The translations under genes were made by a program, and so were the position numbers. Below, in pieces: positions 48,404-60,200 of a stretch of 64,000 bases of DNA. The DNA comes from Myxocyprinus asiaticus (Eukaryota; Chordata; Actinopteri; Cypriniformes; Catostomidae). Under the pieces are notes generated by a model that was not told the origin of the DNA, searched no databases, and saw only the letters and a program-made list of their open reading frames with translations. Numbering within the stretch: position 1 is the stretch's first letter; each line of letters opens with the position of its first letter. The stretch covers positions 28,128,001 to 28,192,000 of the forward strand of contig NC_059385.1 in assembly GCF_019703515.2 (NCBI RefSeq), in the 5' to 3' direction.

Positions 48404-49390
48404 ATGAACCCTTGCGGAGGAATCTACTCTTCGCTCCGCCCTCTCTCTGCAGGGAGCTCTGCTGGGGCATCAACAAGATCAAAGTGTTGCACTACTTTTG
48501 AAGCCTTCTCCTCTGAACTCCGCCGAGTTTTGACCACATGGCTCACGGTTGGGAGGCAGGGAGGGTCTTATCCAGACTGTAACAAGGAGATCGACGAGTC
48601 ACAGATTATGCGAGTGGAACAACCATGCCTTGTGGGACCGGTTTTTGCATGGGCTTTCCGACGATGTCCAGGATTAGATCTATCCTTTGGATCTGCCCTC
48701 ACGTTTCGACGACTTGGTGGGCCCGGCAATCCGAGTCAATCTACGCCTGGCCCTATGCCGTAACCGCCATCACCTCCTCCGATGTCATGCAAGGAGAAGC
48801 AGTGACACCTTGTGAATGGACTATGCTTTTCTTGTGCCTGGTCAGGCCACTTCTCTGCTGCCTGCCCTGGTATAAGACACTGCTCGTCAGTAGGAAGGGG
48901 GTTAATGGCGAGCGCAACACCTTTGGACAAAGCCCCCGGTCTTCGTACACTTCTCCCGGCCTGGCTGCAGTATGGGTCTACCAGTCACACGGTCTCAGCC
49001 CTGGTGGATTCCGGAGCCGAAGGGAATTTCATTCACATCGACTTGGCTTCCAAATGGCGGCTTCCCAGGGTCCAGTTGGATGAACCCATCACCGCCCACA
49101 CCCTCAGTGGCACGCCCCTGTCAGTCATCACCCAGTCTACTAAGCCAGTCACCCTCATCTCTGATAATTATTCAGAACAACTGTCCTTTTATCTGATCCA
49201 ATCCCCATCGACCCCGGTAGTGTTGGGGCATCCTTGGTTGGTAACAAACAACCCACACACAGATTGGTCAACCAACACTGTTCTTGCGTGGAGTTCTTAC
49301 TGTTCGTCACACTTAATTCTGCTGTCTCCCCTGTCCAGTCTTGTGTTTCGTTGCAGGATGAACCGGCGGATTTATCCGGAGCGCCGTTGA
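48404..49390 (+). pseudogene. gypsy gag-protease remnant
   Basis: Two frames: 48404-48763 (gag-like start) and 48812-49390, with the zinc-knuckle-like motif and the protease active-site DSGAE. Frame changes separate them. Confidence 0.78.
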
Positions 49391-49511
49391 CACACGATGA
49401 CTTGAGGGTGGTGTTCAGCCGGTCCCGCGCCGCGACCCTCCCTCCTCATCACCCGTATGATGTCTGATTGAACTGCTTCCTGGCACCTCTCCTCCTCGGG
49501 GACGGCTGTAT

Positions 49512-50570
49512 TTGCTCTCGGCCCCCGAGAGCGAGGCCATGAACGGGTATATCAATGAACCTCTGGCAACCAGTCTCATCCGCCCTTCCTTGTCACCTGC
49601 AGGGGCAGGTATCTTCTTCGTGGAGAAGAAGGATGGCTCGCTTAGACCCTGCATAGATTATCGAGGGCTGAATGACATCACGGTGAAGAATTGCTATCCT
49701 TTGCCGTTGATTTCCTCAGCCTTCGAACTTTTGCAGGAAGCGTCCATCTTTACGAAGTTGGACTGACGCAATGCTTATCACCTTGTCCGAATCAGGAAGG
49801 GGGGTGAGTGGAAAATGGCCTTTAACACCCATAGGGGGCACTTTGAATATTTGGTTATGCCTTTCGGATTGGTCAGAGCCCCTGCCATCTTCCAGGAGCT
49901 CATAAATGATGTGCTTAGAGATATGGTACATCTTTTTGTGTTTGTTTATCTTGACGATATTCTGATCTTCTCCCAGAATATCCAGGACCACGTGCAGCAC
50001 GTCAGGCAGGTGCTTCAGTGACTGCTAGAGAATCGGCTGTTCATCAAGGTGGAGAAGTGCGCTTTTCATCCACAGTCGGATCCGTTCCTGGGGTTCATCG
50101 TTTCGTCTGAGGGAGTGCGCATGGACCCTGCTAAAGTCAAAGCGGTCTCCGATTGGCCAACCCCAGATTCTTGCAAAGCATTGCAGAAGTTTCTGGGGTT
50201 CACTAATTTTTATCTGAGGTTTATTAGAAACTTAAGCCAACTCGCCGTGCCTCTGATGGATCTCACCTCACCCGCACTGACTTTTGCTGGTCCCCGTGGG
50301 CTGAAGCTGTGTTTTCTAAGTTAAAGGAGCAGTTTTCTACCGCATCTATTTTAATAACTCCCAACCCTGCAAATCAGTTTGTGGTGGAGGTGGATGCGTC
50401 CGAGGTTAGTGTTGGAGCAGTCCTATTGCAGCGCTCTCCCTCGGGCGGAAAGATGCATCCGTGTGCTTTCTTTTCACGCCACTAATCACCAGCTGAATGG
50501 AACTACGACGTCGGTAACCGAGAATTGCGAGCTGTCTGGTTGGCCTTGGGTGAGTAGCGTCACTGGTTAG
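49512..50570 (+). pseudogene. gypsy reverse transcriptase / RNase H remnant
   Basis: RT motifs in order: [56 protein letters not shown]. In-frame stops follow TKLD (about 49767) and QVLQ (about 50022); the frame shifts again near 50324. Not functional. Confidence 0.88.
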
Positions 50571-50684
50571 AGAGTGCGGGGGTACCTTTCATGGTCTGAA
50601 CTGATCACAAGAACCTAGATTATATTCATAGTGGCCAGGCTCCTCCAACCATTGTCAGTCCCTTCGAGACCCTGAACACACATA

Positions 50685-51092
50685 GCCATGGATTTTGTAA
50701 CTGGTCTCCCCCCCTACCATGGCAACACAGTCGTTTTGACTGTAGTGGACCGGTTCTCAAAGGCGGCTCATTTCATTCCCCTCCCCAAATTCCCCAAACA
50801 AGCATTTTTGCAGAGGTGCCGACACACCTGGAAAGCCGCCAGAGAAGCCTGGCACTCGCATTAAGAGGTCAGCAGACCAACACTGGTCTAAGCCCCCAAC
50901 TGACGTGTGCGGGGACAAGGTTTGGTTGTCCTCCAAGGACATTCCACTCCGACTCCCCTCACTTAAGCTGGGTCCCAAATTGATCAGGCTGTTTCCCATC
51001 GCCAAGGTCATTAACCCCACCTCAACGTATCCATCCTGTTTATTCTGTTTGTTTTGTTCTCTCTCCCTCATGTCTCGCAGGCGAAGCGGGCG
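50685..51092 (+). pseudogene. gypsy integrase remnant, internally deleted
   Basis: Starts with the pre-catalytic AMDFVTGLP motif and [14 protein letters not shown], then jumps to C-terminal sequence; the middle of the catalytic core is missing. Runs into the 3' LTR. Confidence 0.7.
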
Positions 51093-51620
51093 TGCATGAT
51101 CAGTGTTTCCATGGGAACATTTGGGGGAAACGCTGATCATGCTACTGATTAGCATGCTAGCAACACCTGTTCTACTCTAATTCACTCCCTACTTAATTCC
51201 TGTGTGTTCTCACTGTCTTGGCTAGATTATTGTGTGATGTCAAGCAACTAACCTTGCTCTCTTTATCCAGTTGGTGCTGTCTCGTCTATCTGTTTGGTTG
51301 CCCGTCTCTGCCCACGTGTCAGGAGTGTGGTTACCTTCCAGCTTGCTGTACGCCTGTTTTTGCCGACCACAAATCACCAGTGGAGGATTCTTCAGCTCTG
51401 CCCGCGTGTCGGGAATACGACTGCCTCCAAATCATCTGGGCTTTGTTCTCTGCACCTCACTACGCTTCAACGGACACTTCCTACGGATCTGCTCCTGACT
51501 TCCACAACGAATACACCCGTCTACGAACACACTCTTCCTATTTGCCCTCTGCGTGGCCACAGCGTGCATGGACTCGTACTTCTCCCCCTGCTACTGCAGC
51601 TGGTGCTGGGATTCTTATTA
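51093..51620 (+). repeat. 3' LTR of gypsy element, truncated
   Basis: Matches 47797-48285 or so, then breaks off after 'ctgggattcttatta', before the poly-A signal region present in the 5' LTR. Confidence 0.82.
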
Positions 51621-51948
51621 CTTATTTAAAAGTAAATCATTGAAAGTATAATGAAAGCACCCTTGTTGCCGTTGCGTCTTGCTGGATTTTTTCCTCATAA
51701 CAGCGGAAACAACTTAAAATACTCCGTCATTTTTGGGCATACAAATAAGTGTTAGACATCATTAGAAACCATAAAGGGTCTACTTTTATTTGTGTACACT
51801 CACAATAACAACAAAACCTTGTGCTTTTGTAAAATAAAGAAAATAAACAAGGTGCGCTTTCAGACGTCTTTCTGAAGCATCTTTCTGAAACACGTCATAA
51901 AAATGAACTGAAACTCAGCGAATACTTATCACACAAACATGAAACATA

Positions 51949-53578
51949 CAGTTGTGCTCAAAAGTTTGCATACCTTTGGAGATTTGGTAATATTTGTACC
52001 ATTTTTAAAGAAAACATGAGTGAGCAGGCAAATCAATTTTTTTTATTTCTTATGGGATTCATATTCAACTGTAGGTTATAACAGAATGGCACAATCATAA
52101 AACAAAACATGGCAACAAAGAAAAAAATGAAATGACCCCTGTTCAAAAGTCTGCATACCCTTAGTTCTTAATACTGTGTATTGCCCCCTTTAACATCAAT
52201 GACAGCATGCAGTCTTTTGTAATAGTTATCTATAAGACCCCAAATTCTTGCAGGTGGTATAGCTGCCCATTCGTCTTGGCAAAATGCCTCCAGGTCATGC
52301 AAAGTCTTTGGTCGTCTTGCATGAACCGCACGTTTGAGATCTCCCCAGAGTGGCTCGATGATATTAAGGTCAGGAGACTGTGATGGCCACTCCAAAACCT
52401 TCACCTTTTTCTGCGGTAACTACTGGAGGGTCAACTTGGCCTTGTGCCAGATCATTGTCGTGCTGGAAAGTCCAAGAACGTCCCATGCGCAGCTTTCGTG
52501 CAGAAGAATGCAAATTGTCTGCCAGTATTTTCTGATAACATGCTGCATTCATCTTGCTAACAATTTTCACAAGATTCCCCGTGCCTTTAGAGCTCACACA
52601 CCCCCAAAACATCAGTGAGCCACCACCATGCTTCACAGTGGAGATGGTATTCTTTTCACTATAGGACTTATTGACCCCTCTCCAAACATAGCGCTTATGG
52701 TTGTGACCATAAAGCTCTATTTTGGTCTCGTCACTCTAAATTACAGTGTGCCAGAAGCTGAGGCGTGTCAAGGTGTTGTCAGGCATATAGTAACCGGGCT
52801 TTTATTTGGCATTGGCGCAGTAAAGGCTTCTTTCTGGCAACTCGACCATGAAGCGCATTTTTGTTCAAGTATCGTCGTATTGTGCTCTATGAAACAACCA
52901 CATCGTCTTTTTCCAGAGCAGCCTGTATTTCTCTTGAGGTTACCTGTGGGTTTTTCTTTGTATCCCGAACAATTCTTCTGGCAGTTGTGGCTGAACTCTT
53001 TCTTGGTCTACCTGACCTTGGCTTGGTATCAAGAGATCCCCGAATTTTCCACTTCTTAATAAGTGATTGAACAGTACTGACTGGCATTTTCAAGGCTTTG
53101 GATATCTTTTTATATCCTTTTCCATCTTTATAAAGTTCCATTACCTTGTTACGCAGGTCTTTTGACAGTTCTTTTCTGCTCCCCATGGCTCAGTATCTAG
53201 CCTGCTCAGTGCATCCACGTGAGAGCTAACAAACTCATCGACTATTTATACACAGACACTAATTGCAATTTAAAAATCCACAGGTGTGAGAAATTAACCT
53301 TTAATTGCCATTTAAACCTGTGTGTGTCACCTTGTGTGTCTGTAACAAGGCCAAACATTCAGGGCAACAAGGGTTTGTAAACTTTTGATCAGGAACATTT
53401 GGGTGATTTCTGTTATCATTATGATTTAAAAAGGAGCCAAACAACTATGTGATAATAAATAGCTTCATATGATCACTATCCTTAAATAAAAGATAATTTG
53501 CATGATCAGTCATATTTTCAAAATCAATGCCAAAATTTCACAACTTCTGCCAGGGTATGCAAATTTTGAGCACAACTG
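51949..53578 (-). mobile_element. full-length Tc1-like transposon (1.63 kb)
   Basis: Ends CAGTTGTGCTCAAAAGTTTG and its inverse AAATTTTGAGCACAACTG, flanked by TA (51947-51948, 53579-53580). A different Tc1 subfamily from the Sleeping-Beauty-like copies. It sits inside the piggyBac-like copy 2. Confidence 0.93.
52168..53186 (-). pseudogene. Tc1 transposase, broken
   Basis: N-terminal DNA-binding region is well kept (MGSRKELSKDLRNKVMELYK, then VSTVQSLIKKWKIRGS and GRPRK, 53186-52887). The catalytic domain appears in other frames ([19 protein letters not shown], 52636-52370; [20 protein letters not shown], 52404-52168). Frameshifts break it. Confidence 0.9.
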
Positions 53579-54057
53579 TACATCTAAAGAAAGCTTAAAA
53601 TGTCTACTTTTAAATAAAACAATTCAAATTTAAAACAAATATTCTCCTGCAACGTAATCTGTATGAAACTAAGGAGATGTACAGTTTCTTCTGGCTCAGC
53701 TAATTATCGCTAATGTGATCACACCCATGCGCAGAGCACGCTATACATTTGGTAATGTGCTGAGGCAATCTATGCAAATGGTAAATGCTCCCAACAATGC
53801 CTTAAAAAGCATAAAGTATCATAATCAGATTCATTCACTTTCCTGCACATTTGGAAGATGGCACGTTACACAGGTGAGGAAGCTCTTCTCAGTTGTCAGG
53901 ATGCATTCCCCCTGTTATAATGGGGGTGGTTTTAAGACAAAGATAAAACCTAAAAACTTGTGTGATGTTATTTTTTTTTATCTACAATTTGTTTTGACCT
54001 TTTCTCAGTAAATTGTGGTGAAAGTGTACTTGTTGGGGCAGAAAACCATCAGATTTA

Positions 54058-54812
54058 GGGGGCTTTCACACTGGGCACATTTGCTGCGGTCTGATTCCGA
54101 GTGCGATTGTTCCCGGTGCCCCCCGCAGCTTTGGTCTGGTTTCACACTCGCTTGATTCAATCGAACCCCGGTCCATTTGCGTTCATCTTACGTCATCACA
54201 AACACGCATGGAGAACACAACACGAGTCATCATACTTTTTGTTTTTTGTTATTTTGGTGCCATTATGCACAGCAGAGTGAATGACAACTGCGTATATGTG
54301 CGCTTCATGGCGTAACTCATCAGATGTCCAGGGGAAGGCGGCTTGCTACTGCTCGCAAACAGCGTTTTTTGTGGAGACAGCTGATTGCAAGGAATTCATT
54401 TGCATCTTTGTTTACACTGCACGCTTACTGATGCTCATGTCCAAGGTGAAGTTATCGCCACTGTCATCTCCTATTATACCCTATATTTATAAACTATAAT
54501 AGTATTTATATATAGTGTATAGAAGTGTATATATAAAGTGTATAGATAGACAGATAGATGGCGTCATCGGCTAAAACACATGCGCAGGTTACTTTACTTC
54601 CTGAACGAGTGTGCACCCGAGTCCGTGTTGCTTTCACATTCATGCGAATCGTGCTACAGTTCCATTGCAACCGAACTCAGACCACCTCCTACAGGTAGTC
54701 TCGGGTTCAGTACCGCGGTGCGCTCCCCCGTCCACATGACAGCTTTCACATTACCAATTTTTCATGCGAACCGTGCTGTGTTTCAAACTGAACTGCCAGT
54801 GTGAAAGCACCC
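54058..54812. mobile_element. Harbinger-like MITE (755 bp)
   Basis: TTA at 54055-54057 and 54813-54815 flank ends GGGGGCTTTCACACTGG and (inverted) GGGTGCTTTCACACTGG. A 3-bp TTA duplication is typical of PIF/Harbinger. No transposase. Confidence 0.8.
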
Positions 54813-55254
54813 TTAGTTTACTCTAAACATCTGAACTAAAGTGGACAGCAAAGCTCTCTTGTGGCCAAATCATGCAATTGCATTTCTAAAATAAATAAAA
54901 AATAATAATAAAAATAAATAAATAAAAAAGCTGGACTAAGGGGAAAAAGAGAAATATGATCAATATGTCCAGGTATTGTGCCTTGTGAGAGCGGTCGCAT
55001 ATTTAGCCTATAAAATCACAGTTATGTATGTGAGCACACATTTATTCCAAAAGTCTACAACATTCAAAATGAAAACTCACAAATATAAAATTATTTATTG
55101 ATAGAAATAACAGTAGGTGGTTGTGTTCATGAAGACATAAAAAAAATGCAACAAACATAGGTTCTCCATTTTCAAAATATAACTAGACTGTCATGAAATT
55201 TGCATTTCACTTCTAGAATACAACATTCTACAGCTAAAACTCGTTCAAAACTAT

Positions 55255-55980
55255 AGTTTTGAGCCTTAGCGCACTCCGTAGTACCTCAGTGGTACGAGCA
55301 CAGCATCTCGTGGGCGAGCTTTTTGAGAACGCGCGCTTCTTTCGCCGTTAGTACGGGGGCGGGGCTAGGGGGAAACAGAATCTGACTGGGAAACAGACTT
55401 CGACACAACACCCGTTACAACACAATTAGAAAAGATATTCAACTTTCAATGGCACAAAAAAACAAACAAACAAACAAACAAACAAACAAAAACAACACAT
55501 GATTTGCTTTAATAAACTGTAGGCCGGTTATGTTGTAAAACGCAGGCGAACTACATTCAAAGAAAGCAAAGTAAATAAAGTCCGATACAAATGTTCAAAC
55601 TAAAATGCAGTCTAAAAGCAGCTGTTTTAAAATGTCATCTGACATTAGCGTATGTTTACAACCACCACCCTTTCTGAACAATGGACAACCGAAACCAATA
55701 ACAGGGAAATAGACGACAGAGAGAGATAGACACATCAAAGTCAGTGGGTCAGTGTGAAAGTACAATACGTACCTTACTATGCCCAATGCTGACACTCCAT
55801 AAACTCTACAAGAGACACACAGGATTTAATGTGACGTATAAATGGCTGAACATTTAAACCGGAGAGACTGAAGACCACTTTGTGTACAATCCCAGATTTC
55901 CTGAATCTTCCAGGTATGGGCGTGTCCATGAGCGCGCAGGTGAGTGTAGCAGCGCATTCCCAAACCACGTGACCACCAAA
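55255..55980. promoter_or_regulatory. GC-richer segment, candidate promoter or exon
   Basis: A segment with CpGs and a GC box ('gggggcggggc' near 55356) in otherwise AT-rich DNA. Plus strand has a donor-like GCAG|GTGAGT at 55946; minus strand has AAG|GTACGT near 55770. No convincing coding exon. An (AAAC)n run lies at 55461-55492. Confidence 0.3.
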
Positions 55981-57200
55981 GAGGTGATCTGGTTCATACC
56001 TTTACATGTATTTGAGACTATTTAATCTCATAAATTATAAATTTTAGCCGTCATTTGTATTTTATATAAAATATAACTTCAACTTTCGAGAATATAAAAT
56101 GGCTTAAAGTAAGTGCTGTGTTTTGGAAGTTTTGAGGTGTTATATTGTGTTATATAATGTTTTCAAGCAAATATAAATGGCTTAACCCAAGTATCTATAC
56201 TATACAAAGTCATAATATGTTGATTTGATGATCATTTTTATAGCCCATTATTACATGTTCTGAAATCAGATATTATAATCATCATCATCAAAGTTAATAA
56301 ATGGGACATCAAAAAAACACCACCAAAAATCTTACTGCTTGATATTACGTCCCCTAGTGGATGACACTGAGTGGCCCCAAGTAAAAACAAACATACAGTA
56401 TAGTAGATTTCTGGTTAATAGCATTTTGGACACATTATAATTGCTATTTTAGATTTTGTTAAATACACACAACTGAAAAATGAGGAAAAATATTGTAAAG
56501 ATGCAGCCTTTAATAGCACAATAGCAACTACAGAACATTGTCCATAGTACATCTAAATTATTTATTGTGTATTTAATTAAATATATAATGTTTTTATAAA
56601 AGTTTTTACAGATTTTAGGTCTTACACTATCAAACCCCTATAAATCTTTACACAAAGTAACATTGACCATTATGATGCTCCCCATTACATCATTCCATTG
56701 TGTTGATTGTGCGCCAAAATCACATGACCAAAACATGATCACTTAATTTGTATTCATTCTTGCCAATGTCACTGAGTGCTCACAAGATGATTATTACATA
56801 ATCAATTCGATATTCTGTGCTGGGCACATGCCTTAATCAGTTATCACACCTTTTACAATGCATACCAACCGATGCACTCATGTGATCACACAGTACATGG
56901 GTCTATGGGATTGTAACTAATATTTTAAGACAAACTTGTGCTTGCAAGTGGGTACAAGGTGCACAGACAGTGCAAGGCACTGCAGTACTATAGTGTGGCA
57001 ATCACTCCGCTAGGTCTCTCTCAGTACAATGTCTATTAGCAGCTAGAGAAATCCACTGTGCAAGTGAATGATGAGGCAGCATTTGACAAGCTTTGCCATT
57101 ACCAAGTGAATTGACTTTGATAATAATATAACAACATATGTGAAATATGTCCACTGCCTCTCAGTTTTGTTGATGTTTTGGTGATCTGGTCCGTTCACGT
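55981..57200. other. pip5k1b 3' UTR and flank, no feature seen
   Basis: AT-rich DNA after the stop at 57204-57202. The 3' UTR of pip5k1b presumably lies here. No repeat was recognised. Confidence 0.5.
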
Positions 57201-57201
57201 A

Positions 57202-57204
57202 TCA
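57202..57204 (-). CDS. pip5k1b: pip5k1b stop codon at start of terminal exon
   Basis: After acceptor TTTTGCAG the next three bases are TGA in the carried phase 0, so the last exon would hold only the stop and the 3' UTR. This is inferred from splice signals and the known DVYL ending. Confidence 0.65.
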   Translation of the reverse strand, partial: 

Positions 57205-60200
57205 CTGCAAAAGACAGAAATATAAGCCACAGATAATGATCTGGATCAAGTAAGCAAGCTTCACTTAAAAAGCCTAAAACCAGTTACCACTATGTCTTAT
57301 ATTCCCTACCTCAGTACAGTTTACTTAAAAGGAACTGCACACTAGGTTTAACATCCTTCTTTGAGTCATTTGTGTTTTAGGGGAACTATACAGTACTTCA
57401 TTATTTTTTTACATAATGAGAAAAAATGGGAATACATTTGACTTGACGTGACAAATACTGACCAAATAGACATCAAGATCTGACTCAGGTGTGCTCGCCT
57501 GTGAGTTTAAGATCGGTAAAGTACTGTCTTCCAATGCAAGAGTCGAGCTGGACGTCCTACGATCATCTCTGAGGAAAAACACAATGACATCAGTCAAACA
57601 AACAAAGCATAAGCCAGTCAAGTTTATTTATTTATCAGATGTTGCACAGAGGAAGCTTAGTAAAAAAAAAAAAAAAACATTTACAGAAGTTAACATTTAT
57701 TAACATTTACTGTTTTTTTTTATACAGTATTTGCATTGTGTATTTACATTTGCACACTTTCAAAAAATTGTATTTGTGTCACCACTGTTGCTTGCTCATT
57801 GTTTGTAAGGCAATACTCTCTGTAAAGCTGCTTTTGAAAAATAGTTATTGTGAAAAGCACAAAACAAATTTTAATTGAATTGAAAAGGCTGCTTATCAGC
57901 TTTATATATTTAACATTACTCTAATAGTGGGTAGAGAAGATGCACTTAATGCCATTAAATATTTTCCAGACAACATTTTAATAATTTGTTTTGGATTAGG
58001 ACAATAAAAAGCCAATTACTTAATTTTGAAAACAACATGACTTTATAATATCACAAATCACATTTTTCTCACAAAGTATAAATGGGTTTGTACACATGAA
58101 AATATATAGCTGCCTTTATATTTTATTCTTGCAAGGGAATCGTTATATTTTGGTCCTTGGCATCAAATATCTTGAAAACATTTTAGACAAATACCTGCTG
58201 TCTGAATCTTTTTCCAGTTCAACTTTAACATCATCTACAGAGGAAACAGAATAAATGGCGTTTACTGAAATGGCTGGATTCACGCTTGCCGAGCTTGGAA
58301 TAACATCAGGTTTCTGTGCAGTGCTTGTATCTGTCATAGAAAAGTATTATTGTATCACTCAAAAAGAAATGATGAATATTGAATGTGTTAAGAGTAAATG
58401 CAAACATAACTGTAAATATAGTACAATGAAGCAATTAATTAGTGTGAAATAGTATTACTTCAATTAATGAATTTTAAAATGTTGGTTTTAAAACCCTCTT
58501 TTGTAAGTCACTTTGGATAAAAGCGTCTGCCAAATGAATAAATGTAAATGTAAAAAGAATAGTTCTTCCACAAATGAAAAAAATATATAAATATATATCT
58601 TTATTTACTCAACTTCATTTTGTTCCAAACCCATATACTGTTATTTTACCAAGGCACACAAAAGGAAAAATTTGGAAGATTCTGCAAGCAGCTCTTTTCC
58701 AAACATCTACAATTCATTGACAGCCCAAACAAAAAAACAATATAAAAGTAGTCTGTACAACTTGTACGCTGTATTCATAGTCTCCTGAAATCATACAATA
58801 GCTTTGGGTGAGGAACAGACCGAAATTTAAGTTGTTAATCATTTAAAATCTCTGAAGCTCTGAAATCTCATTTACCTCTGCTTTCAGAATAAATTATCAT
58901 GTGCCAAGCACCAGATTTGGCATCACAGACGGCAAACAGCATTGCTTCTTGCATGTGTTATAACCAAACCTGACATGCTAGTTAAAATTTACATAATGTA
59001 GAATGATAGTTATACTGATGAAGTGAAAATTTTCAGTGAACAACAGCATAAATAGTTGTCGCACAAGTGGTATGGACCAGGTTTATTGAAGATTTTTGAT
59101 GCTTTTTTAGCCTTAATTGGACCTTGAGAGCCAAGGTCACTAGAAACTGTCGTATGGAAAAGAGCTACATGAAGATCTTTAAATAAAACTCTCTTGTGTT
59201 CCAAAAACCCCACAAAACAAAACAGGATACAGGTTTGAAACAACATAACAGTGTGTTAATAAAGACAAAGTTAAAATTTTTGAAATATTCCTTAAAGTAC
59301 CATGTAAGATTTTAAGGTGGTGTTTAATAAAAAAGTCAGATTATAAAATGAGTACCACTGTCATCAAGGTTCTCGAGGCTTTGCGCCTTCCTCTCTTGTT
59401 TACTCTCTTCTTTTAGACTGGGTAAAAATTCCTGTGAAGCCGATCTACATGAATAGATGGAGTTTTTCTTTCTTCTAGAGGAGGCACCACGGAGAGCTAA
59501 ACCCAAGAAAAGAAAATATGAGAAAAGGAAAAAAAAAAGGAGACAAATTGAGAGATGAGCTAAGGTATTACAAATTATATATAAAAAATCATTTAATAAA
59601 ATAATAAGGAATAGTAAATAATAAGGAAGCACCAAAACCTACGGTGAATCTTTTTAAATACTGTGCTGCCCATGAACTTCAGGAATCTGTCAGAGTAGAA
59701 ATTTGGTCTATGGACGGATACTGTGTCCTAGTATGTAAAGAGTTGCAAATGATGATGATATTCAAACAGACATCTATAAAAACGGTATGTTTTAGTAAAG
59801 AAAATAAAAAAATACATACGCCGTCATGCACAAGAGCCTTCCATGAATGCTCAACTTTCTTTATAAATCTGTAACAGAGAAAGAAGTATTCAATAAATAA
59901 CCGTTTTAATAAAAACAAAGTTTCAGTAATTATTGTTTGATAGCCATGTAATTCACACCTGTAGGACTGCAGAATATCAATGATGCCCAAAAAGATAAGC
60001 AACTTCTCATCTTTGTGTTTAGCAGGGATGCCACCCATTCTAGAAACAAAAACCGGTTATTTAAAACTAATCCAGACATAGTCATAAACCATAGTCTTGC
60101 GTAGATTGTCACATTCAATTCAGTTTTTATGGCACTTTACAAAATAATGTTTTTACAATCTGTACAATTTACACAGAATTTCTTTCTGCTTGTGGTTTAT

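Larger units (their letters stand above)
47797..51620 (+). mobile_element. Ty3/gypsy LTR retrotransposon, internally deleted
   Basis: A 590-bp 5' LTR (47797-48386) and a 3' LTR (51093-about 51620) share most of their sequence. Internal plus-strand pieces in order: gag remnant with zinc-knuckle-like CFSCAWSGHFSAACP, aspartic protease (ALVDSGAEGNFI), reverse transcriptase with YLDD, start of RNase H, and a short integrase remnant ([13 protein letters not shown] region). Several stops and frameshifts. Most of integrase is gone. Order protease-RT-RNase H-integrase is that of Ty3/gypsy. Confidence 0.92.
51664..53890 (+). mobile_element. piggyBac-like element copy 2, split by a Tc1 element
   Basis: 51664-51948 and 53579-53890 match 21280-21830 (for example 'gtctacttttatttgtgtac' and 'gatggcacgttacacaggtg'). 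The transposase start here reads MARYTGEEALLSC, slightly better than copy 1. Both ends are decayed or truncated. Confidence 0.78.

Noticed and set aside
52628..53059. 143-codon plus-strand frame
   Set aside because: It is the complement of the broken Tc1 transposase.
57409..57462. Read-through of pip5k1b past DVYL for 18 residues
   Set aside because: The family ends in DVYL and a matching acceptor followed by TGA exists at 57204.
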